Below, piece after piece: positions 7,141-11,960 of a DNA stretch of 11,960 nt. The stretch's first letter is position 1. The number at the start of each line of letters is the position of its first letter. The notes below the pieces were generated by a model, which did no database searches, had not been told where the DNA came from, and was given only the letters and a program-made list of their open reading frames with translations. Position numbers and translations under genes: made by a program. This DNA comes from Desulfobacterales bacterium (GTDB taxonomy: Bacteria; Desulfobacterota; Desulfobacteria; Desulfobacterales; Desulfosalsimonadaceae), in NCBI GenBank assembly GCA_007135795.1, contig SLIE01000313.1:1-11960 (forward strand), given 5' to 3'.

Positions 7141-10100
7141 TCACAACCCCACATAATGAATCGTGTCGAGAATCCCCTCAAGCTCTGCAAGTATCTGGAC
7201 AGGCTTGAAGTGCCGTACCCGGGCCGCATTGCTCGGACAAAACCCGGAGCAACTGCCGCACCCTTTGCACAGGGCTTCATTGACCACGGAAATTCCCCGG
7301 CGCGCATCAAACTCGATGGCACCGTATGCGCACAGCCCGATACAGACCTGGCATCCGGCACATATATCCGGATCGATCCAGGAAATTGCGGACGGCACCT
7401 CCACCACTCCCCTGTGCGCCAGGGAAAGCGCCTTTGCCGCGGCACCGGATGCCTGTGCGGTCGTATCCGGGATATCCTTGGCCGACTGGCATGCACCGGC
7501 CAGGAATATTCCGTCCGTGGAGGTGTTCAAGGGACCCAGCTTTGGATGCTCCTCCAGAAAAAACCCATCCTTTCCCTGGCTGATACCGAACAGGTGGCAG
7601 ATTTTGCTCGCATCCGGCCGGGCTTCCATGGCCATGCACAACACCACCATGTCAACCGGCACCCGTACGCGTCTGCCGAGAAGGGTGTCTTCGCCGATAG
7701 CGATAATCTTCCCTTCCTCTTCCGGAAAAATCGCCTTGTCCGTGATCTCCGCCACCTTCCCCCGGATGAAGTTAGTCCCTTCCTCCTGGCAGCGGCGATA
7801 AAATTCCTCATACCCCTTGCCAAAACATCGCATGTCTATGTAAAAATCAAAAACCTCGGTATCATGACCCACCTTTTCCTTGATCAGGTGGGAATATTTC
7901 AGGGCATACATGCAACATACCCGCGAGCAGTACTCATGATGATTGGCGTCCCGGCTTCCCACACAGTGAACCAGAGCGACGCTTTTGGGTTTCCCCCCGA
8001 ACTCGCCGAGGGCGTTTTTCATGAGAATCTGACCGCCGGTCGGACCGGTGGCGTTATTTAAACGCTCGAATTCAATGCTCGTGAAAACGTTCGGATACTT
8101 CCCGTACCCATACTGTCGCAGGGGTTCGGGATCCATGATATCAAACCCCGTGGCGATAATAACGCTCCCCACCTTGACCTCACGGTCGACAGGCGGCATC
8201 TCGTGATTGATGGCATTGGGCTGACAGGCTTTGACACACTCGTAACACTCGGAGCAGACCCCGCATTCAAGACAACGGGAGGCTTCCAGGCGCGCCTGGT
8301 CCTCGGAATACCCTTCGTATACCTCGCAGAAATTCCCTTCCCGGCTTTCCGGGACCAGGCATTTGACCGGTACGCGGTCCTGGCGCATCCCGTCAACGGC
8401 GTCAGCGGGTATGTCCGGTTTCGCAAAATCCCATTTCTTGTCGCGTCCTTCCATGAGATCGATGCCATTGATGTACCGGTAAATACTTTCTGCGGCCTCC
8501 TTGCCGCACGCCACCGCGTCCACCACCGATTTAGGCCCGTAAACGGCATCACCACCGGCGAAGACCCATTCAAGCGGGGTTTGGAAGGTGACCGGGTCCG
8601 CTTCCAGTCCGCCCCTGCCGGAAACGGCGATCTGCTGCGAATCTGCAAAGTCAAGTTGCGCCGACTGGCCAATGGCGACGATCACCGTATCCGCAAAATA
8701 CGGCTGACAAACGGTTTCGTCATAAGCCGGGTTGAACCGGCCGTTTTCGTCAAACACCGCCGTGCAGCATTTGAAATCGATCCCCGACACCCGGCCGGCA
8801 GACTTGTCGACCATCAACGTCTTGGGACCAAAGCAGTTGACAATATCGATGTTTCCTTCAAGCGCTTCTTCGATTTCGTGCTCCCAGGCAGGCATCTCCT
8901 CGCGTTTTTCCAGGCATATCATGGTGACGTTTTTTGCCCCTTTCCGCTTGGCGGTGAGGGCCACGTCTACGGCAACGTTGCCGCCGCCGATGACCAGGAC
9001 GCTTTCACTGAGGGCGACCTCTTTTCCCATGGCCACATTGCGCAGGAACTCAACCCCCTGGAGAACCCCCTGGACATCCTCGTTTTCAATCCCCAGCCGC
9101 CGGCCACCATGAAGCCCCACAGCCATGAAAACAGCGGAAAAACCGTCCGCCTTCAGACTTTCCAGGGTGATATCCTCGCCGAAAACCGTGTTGGTCCGAA
9201 TGGTCACGCCCATTTTTTCAATCTGTTCTATTTCATACCCCAGGATATCCCGGGGCAAGCGATACGCCGGAATTCCCACGGCCATCATGCCGCCGGCCAT
9301 GGGAAGTTTTTCAAATATCGTAACGGCATACCCTTTGAGGCCCAGAAAGTATGCTGCTGAAAGTCCTGCCGGCCCGGCGCCGATGATGGCGATTTTTTCA
9401 TCCCCGGCCTTGGGTGCTTCAGGGACCACCGCTTCCGAGTCTCCCATCCCCCAATCCGCGAGAAAACGATGAAGATCTCGTATTGCCATGGGCTGGTCAA
9501 CATCGTTGCGGCTGCATTCCCCTTCGCAGGGATGATGGCAAACCCGCCCGCAGACGCCCGGAAAAGGGTGTGCCTGCCGGAAAAGATCGAGCGCCTCCCG
9601 GTATTTCCCGTTATTCATCAGTGCGATGTACCCCTGGATGGAGACATGCGCCGGGCAGGTGGCCTTGCAAGGGGCTGTTCCGGTTTTGTCAATGACATAG
9701 GAGATGGGGACGGCCTGGGGAAAAGACCGGTAAATGGCGTGGCGTTCCTTCAACCCGACATCCCATTCACTGGGGCGCGTTATCGGGCAGACTTTTTCGC
9801 ATTCCCCGCACCCCGTACAGATACCTTCGGTGACGTATCGGGGTTTGCGATGAACCGTGATATTATAGTTGCCGATATAACCGGTCACATCGGTGACCTC
9901 GGAGTAGGTCATCAAATCGATATTCGCCTGCTGTCCCACTTCCACCATTACCGGGGTGCCAATGCACGCAGCGCAATCGAGCGTGGGAAACGTCTTGTCG
10001 AACTGGAGCATGTGCCCGCCAATGGTGGGTGCCTTTTCAACGAGATAGACCTTGTTTCCGGCCCTGCCGATATCGAGGGCCGCCTGCATCCCGGCGATAC

Positions 10101-10548
10101 CGGCACCAACGACCATGATATCGGGATGAACGGATACCTGCCGGGTTTCCAGTTTATCATGATGGCAAACCCGGTTGACCGCCCCGGCCACCTGTGTTTT
10201 TGCTTTTCTCGTGGCATCATCGGGGTCTGTGGTGACCCATGACACCTGTTCCCGAACGGATGCCATCTGGAAGAGATAAGGATTGATGCCGGATCTTGCA
10301 CAGACGCCCTGAAACGTTTTTTCATGCAGGCGCGGCGAACAGGACGCAACAACCACCCGGTTGAGACCGTACTCGTGAATGTCCTTTTCGATCATCTCCT
10401 GACCGGGATCGGAGCACATGAACTTGTAATCCCTTGCAACAACGACGGATTTCAGCGTGGTGGCAAATGCGGCAACTTCATCGACCCGCACCTTCCCGGC
10501 AATGTTGATACCGCAGTGACATACGTAACATCCGATTTTTAACGTCAT
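7141..10548 (-). CDS. hdrA: HdrA with inserted GltD/NfnB-type NAD(P)H oxidoreductase module
   Basis: A 1135-residue fusion. Residues 1-140 are the HdrA N-terminal domain (CYVCHCG at 7-13, C45, C70, C83). An FAD motif GAGIAG (148-153) and FPTLDCAAC (C192, C195) follow, then one ferredoxin motif C244/C247/C250/C254. From about 291 to 700 the HdrA frame is interrupted by a GltD-like module: N-terminal cluster cysteines C294, C298, C333, C337, C341 and C345, FAD motif GAGPAG (390-395) and dinucleotide motif GGGNVAVD (521-528). HdrA resumes with a Cys-dense segment (C759-C775), the CVGSRD motif (C862), YCSRVCCM (874-880) and a C-terminal ferredoxin pair (C1063-C1073, C1094-C1104). The expected job is electron exchange with NAD(P)H linked to the bifurcating HdrA flavin. 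AGGA lies upstream of the ATG, ten bases after the TusA-like stop. HdrA-GltD fusions are known from anaerobe genomes; the direction of electron flow is not shown. Confidence 0.95.
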   Translation of the reverse strand: MTLKIGCYVCHCGINIAGKVRVDEVAAFATTLKSVVVARDYKFMCSDPGQEMIEKDIHEYGLNRVVVASCSPRLHEKTFQGVCARSGINPYLFQMASVREQVSWVTTDPDDATRKAKTQVAGAVNRVCHHDKLETRQVSVHPDIMVVGAGIAGMQAALDIGRAGNKVYLVEKAPTIGGHMLQFDKTFPTLDCAACIGTPVMVEVGQQANIDLMTYSEVTDVTGYIGNYNITVHRKPRYVTEGICTGCGECEKVCPITRPSEWDVGLKERHAIYRSFPQAVPISYVIDKTGTAPCKATCPAHVSIQGYIALMNNGKYREALDLFRQAHPFPGVCGRVCHHPCEGECSRNDVDQPMAIRDLHRFLADWGMGDSEAVVPEAPKAGDEKIAIIGAGPAGLSAAYFLGLKGYAVTIFEKLPMAGGMMAVGIPAYRLPRDILGYEIEQIEKMGVTIRTNTVFGEDITLESLKADGFSAVFMAVGLHGGRRLGIENEDVQGVLQGVEFLRNVAMGKEVALSESVLVIGGGNVAVDVALTAKRKGAKNVTMICLEKREEMPAWEHEIEEALEGNIDIVNCFGPKTLMVDKSAGRVSGIDFKCCTAVFDENGRFNPAYDETVCQPYFADTVIVAIGQSAQLDFADSQQIAVSGRGGLEADPVTFQTPLEWVFAGGDAVYGPKSVVDAVACGKEAAESIYRYINGIDLMEGRDKKWDFAKPDIPADAVDGMRQDRVPVKCLVPESREGNFCEVYEGYSEDQARLEASRCLECGVCSECYECVKACQPNAINHEMPPVDREVKVGSVIIATGFDIMDPEPLRQYGYGKYPNVFTSIEFERLNNATGPTGGQILMKNALGEFGGKPKSVALVHCVGSRDANHHEYCSRVCCMYALKYSHLIKEKVGHDTEVFDFYIDMRCFGKGYEEFYRRCQEEGTNFIRGKVAEITDKAIFPEEEGKIIAIGEDTLLGRRVRVPVDMVVLCMAMEARPDASKICHLFGISQGKDGFFLEEHPKLGPLNTSTDGIFLAGACQSAKDIPDTTAQASGAAAKALSLAHRGVVEVPSAISWIDPDICAGCQVCIGLCAYGAIEFDARRGISVVNEALCKGCGSCSGFCPSNAARVRHFKPVQILAELEGILDTIHYVGL

Positions 10549-10558
10549 TATCGTATCC

Positions 10559-10804
10559 TTAATAATGCTTTTTTTTCATCTGAATCCGAAACGAGTTGCC
10601 ATCCCGGGTATCTTCGGCAAAAATCAATTCATAAGAAAGCGCGGGCAATATTTTCAGCAAATCGTTTCTGATGTCCGAATCATAACAAAGGACCTCGAGC
10701 GTCTGATCCGGCAACATCTCGCGAAACACCTGGCTTACTTTCAGCAGGGCGATCGGTATGATAAATCCCCTTAAATCGATTATATGGTCGGCCTCTTGTC
10801 TCAA
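10559..10804 (-). CDS. TusA/SirA-like small protein lacking the sulfur-carrier cysteine
   Basis: An 81-residue protein with the TusA fold signature: DLRGFIIPIALLKVSQVFREM aligns with the family's DxRGLxCPxPvlkt start, followed by the acidic strand LEVLCYDSD and a C-terminal strand FRIQMKK. The family's CPxP motif reads IPIA here, so the cysteine that carries the persulfide is replaced by Ile (residue 16). The single Cys, C40, lies in a strand elsewhere. A sulfur-carrier role is therefore unlikely; a structural, regulatory or assembly role beside HdrA is inference. The TTG start is chosen because AGGA sits nine bases upstream and the frame is blocked further upstream without a better start codon. 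It is the first gene behind the sigma-54 promoter and lies ten bases before hdrA. Confidence 0.75.
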   Translation of the reverse strand: MRQEADHIIDLRGFIIPIALLKVSQVFREMLPDQTLEVLCYDSDIRNDLLKILPALSYELIFAEDTRDGNSFRIQMKKKHY

Positions 10805-10885
10805 GGCATCAATTCCTGATTGTGTGGATCGATACTTAACGGATTTACGATTTCATCATACTTGAATCTCTTTAAAACAAATCTT

Positions 10886-10901
10886 TGCAACAGTGGTGCC
10901 A
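10886..10901 (-). promoter_or_regulatory. Sigma-54 (-24/-12) promoter of the Hdr operon
   Basis: Read on the - strand the bases are TGGCACCACTGTTGCA. This matches the sigma-54 consensus TGGCAC-N5-TTGCA at every defined base, with the invariant GG and GC separated by exactly ten bases. Transcription would start near 10875, leaving a leader of about 70 bases before the TTG of the TusA-like gene. An enhancer-binding activator with a GAFTGA loop is encoded divergently next to it. Confidence 0.9.
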
Positions 10902-10906
10902 ACAAC

Positions 10907-10942
10907 AAAAAACCCGAAAAATGGCGACGTATTCATTTTTTT
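10907..10942. other. Phased A/T tracts between enhancer sites and promoter
   Basis: Runs of A6 (10907-10912), A5 (10917-10921) and T7 (10936-10942) have centres about 9.5 and 20 bases apart, close to helical phase. They lie between the sigma-54 promoter and the putative activator sites, where DNA must loop. Intrinsic bending here could replace or assist IHF; I see no clear IHF consensus. The reading is tentative. Confidence 0.35.
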
Positions 10943-10970
10943 GTTGTGTCTAAGTGTTAATTTGTTTAAT
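10941..10970 (+). promoter_or_regulatory. Possible sigma-70 promoter of the activator gene
   Basis: TTGTTG (10941-10946) and TTTAAT (10965-10970) are separated by 18 bases, with a start expected near 10977, some 45 bases before the activator ATG. The match is moderate and the region is AT-rich, so chance is a real alternative. The -10 falls within the first inverted repeat, which would allow the activator to repress its own gene. Confidence 0.3.
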
Positions 10971-11003
10971 TTTAACACTTAGCAGGTGTTAAATATTTAA
11001 CAT
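10951..11003. promoter_or_regulatory. Paired inverted repeats, likely enhancer sites of the sigma-54 activator
   Basis: Four half-sites are seen: GTGTTAA (10954-10960), TTAACAC (10972-10978), GTGTTAA (10986-10992) and TTAACAT (10997-11003). The first two belong to a perfect inverted repeat with ten-base arms TAAGTGTTAA and TTAACACTTA and an 11-base spacer. The second pair forms a perfect 16-base palindrome TGTTAAATATTTAACA at 10987-11002. The palindrome centres are about 90 and 120 bases upstream of the predicted operon start, the usual range for enhancers of sigma-54 activators, and the second ends just before the activator's ribosome binding site. Assignment to the neighbouring activator is inference. 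Confidence 0.75.
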
Positions 11004-11020
11004 CACAAGGGGAAGAAAGT

Positions 11021-11960
11021 ATGAATGAAAAAGACTTGAATGCGTACTGGAAGACCGTGGTCGATACGATCAAGGACGGGGTGATGATTGTTGATAAAAA
11101 AGGGGTGATCGTTTCCGTCAACCGTGCCATGTCGGAGATTACGGGATACGACAGGGATGATCTGCTGGGGAAACCCTGCACTTTTTTGAACTGTAATATA
11201 TGTAATGTGGTGCTTGAAAAAAATGGAGAACACTGGTGCCATCTGTTCAAAACCGGTTTTTTGAACATGCGCGAAGCGGTAATCCAGACAAAAGAAGGGG
11301 ATTTCATACCCGTTCTGAAAAATGCCTCCATCCTAAGAGGCAGCGATGGAAACGTAATCGGCGCCGTGGAAACGATCACCGACATAACCGAGCTCACGGA
11401 AAAGGAAACACAAATCTCGGCACTTCGCAGTCAACTATGTTCTGAAAACAGTTTTCATGGCCTTCTGGGAAATTCGCTCCCCATGCAAAAGGTGTATGAC
11501 CTGATCGAAAACGCGGCCCGCTCTGAAGCACCCGTGATTATTTTCGGTGAAAGCGGTACCGGCAAGGAACTGGTCGCACAGGCAATCCACAACATCAGCA
11601 GGCGAAACAAGAACCCTTATATAAAGGTAAACTGTGCCGCACTAAATGATGCGCTCCTGGAAAGCGAGCTTTTCGGGCACCGGAAAGGCGCTTTTACCGG
11701 CGCTTACCAGGACCGTATGGGCCGGTTCGAAGCCGCAAAAAACGGCACCATATTTCTCGATGAAATCGGCGATCTGCCGCTGGCCACACAGGTCAAACTG
11801 CTGCGCGTGCTTGAAGCCCAGGTGATCGAGCGGGTCGGGGACAACCATTCAATCAACATCGACACCCGCATCATCACCGCGACCAACCGGAACCTCCAGG
11901 AGCTGATGGAACAGGGGCGTTTCAGGGATGATCTGTTTTATCGAATCAATGTGATTCCCA
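11021..11960 (+). CDS. Sigma-54 dependent activator with Cys-bearing PAS domain (3' truncated by window)
   Basis: The first 313 residues are visible and the frame is open at the right edge. Residues about 8-125 form a PAS domain (VVDTIKDGVMIVDKKGVI near the start, then NASILRGSDGNVIGAVETITDIT). It contains C53, C58, C61 and C73, spaced C-x4-C-x2-C-x11-C. The AAA+ domain starts near 146: Walker A GESGTGKE (176-183), sigma-54 contact loop GAFTGA (223-228), Walker B TIFLDE (243-248) and the arginine-finger region FRDDLFYRIN (301-310). A C-terminal helix-turn-helix is expected beyond the window. No receiver domain is present, so it should respond to a ligand or redox signal through PAS. The ATG at 11021 has AAGGGGA seven bases upstream. 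It is divergent from the Hdr operon and probably activates it. Confidence 0.95.
   Translation, partial: MNEKDLNAYWKTVVDTIKDGVMIVDKKGVIVSVNRAMSEITGYDRDDLLGKPCTFLNCNICNVVLEKNGEHWCHLFKTGFLNMREAVIQTKEGDFIPVLKNASILRGSDGNVIGAVETITDITELTEKETQISALRSQLCSENSFHGLLGNSLPMQKVYDLIENAARSEAPVIIFGESGTGKELVAQAIHNISRRNKNPYIKVNCAALNDALLESELFGHRKGAFTGAYQDRMGRFEAAKNGTIFLDEIGDLPLATQVKLLRVLEAQVIERVGDNHSINIDTRIITATNRNLQELMEQGRFRDDLFYRINVIP

Noticed and set aside
7030..9360. Long + strand ORFs of 343 and 385 codons
   Set aside because: They lie antisense to the conserved HdrA-GltD gene, which has motifs throughout. Their translations show no recognisable domain; they are shadow frames in GC-rich DNA.

Overview
The window looks like a moderately GC-rich chromosome segment from an anaerobic bacterium, most plausibly a sulfate-reducing or syntrophic member of the Desulfobacterota. 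That assignment is an inference from gene content: heterodisulfide-reductase (Hdr) genes, many Fe-S proteins and a sigma-54 regulator. No rRNA or other taxonomic marker is present. No tRNA, CRISPR array or insertion sequence was seen.

Layout. A divergent promoter region at about 10805-11020 separates two transcription units. To the right, on the + strand, is a sigma-54 enhancer-binding activator (11021 onward, cut by the window edge) with an N-terminal PAS domain carrying four cysteines. To the left, on the - strand, is one long, tightly packed operon. Its order from the promoter is: a cysteine-less TusA-like protein (10804-10559); HdrA with an inserted GltD/NfnB-type NAD(P)H module (10548-7141); an MvhD-like [2Fe-2S] protein (7027-6602); an FrhB/FdhB-like flavin and Fe-S protein (6550-5405); an unexplained 293-base gap with a possible Cys/His-rich small ORF; a giant tandem HdrA-HdrA protein with a response-regulator receiver domain embedded in its first half (5111-1686); HdrC (1605-1033); HdrB (1036-152); and a possible next gene leaving the left edge (132-1).

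How it may work. In known Hdr systems HdrA is the FAD-containing bifurcating core, HdrC carries electrons and HdrB reduces a disulfide at CCG-motif clusters. Here the GltD-type insert should let HdrA take electrons from, or give them to, NAD(P)H; MvhD would be an electron entry or relay subunit and the FrhB-like protein another flavin port. No hydrogenase, formate dehydrogenase catalytic subunit, MetF or benzoyl-CoA reductase is encoded, so the substrate cannot be read from this window.

Control. A textbook -24/-12 (sigma-54) promoter faces the operon. An array of four GTGTTAA-type half-sites lies about 80-130 bases upstream of the predicted start, next to the activator gene, so the activator very probably switches on the Hdr operon. 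The most unusual element is the receiver domain inside HdrA2: its phosphorylation residues are intact, suggesting possible post-translational control of an electron-bifurcating enzyme.
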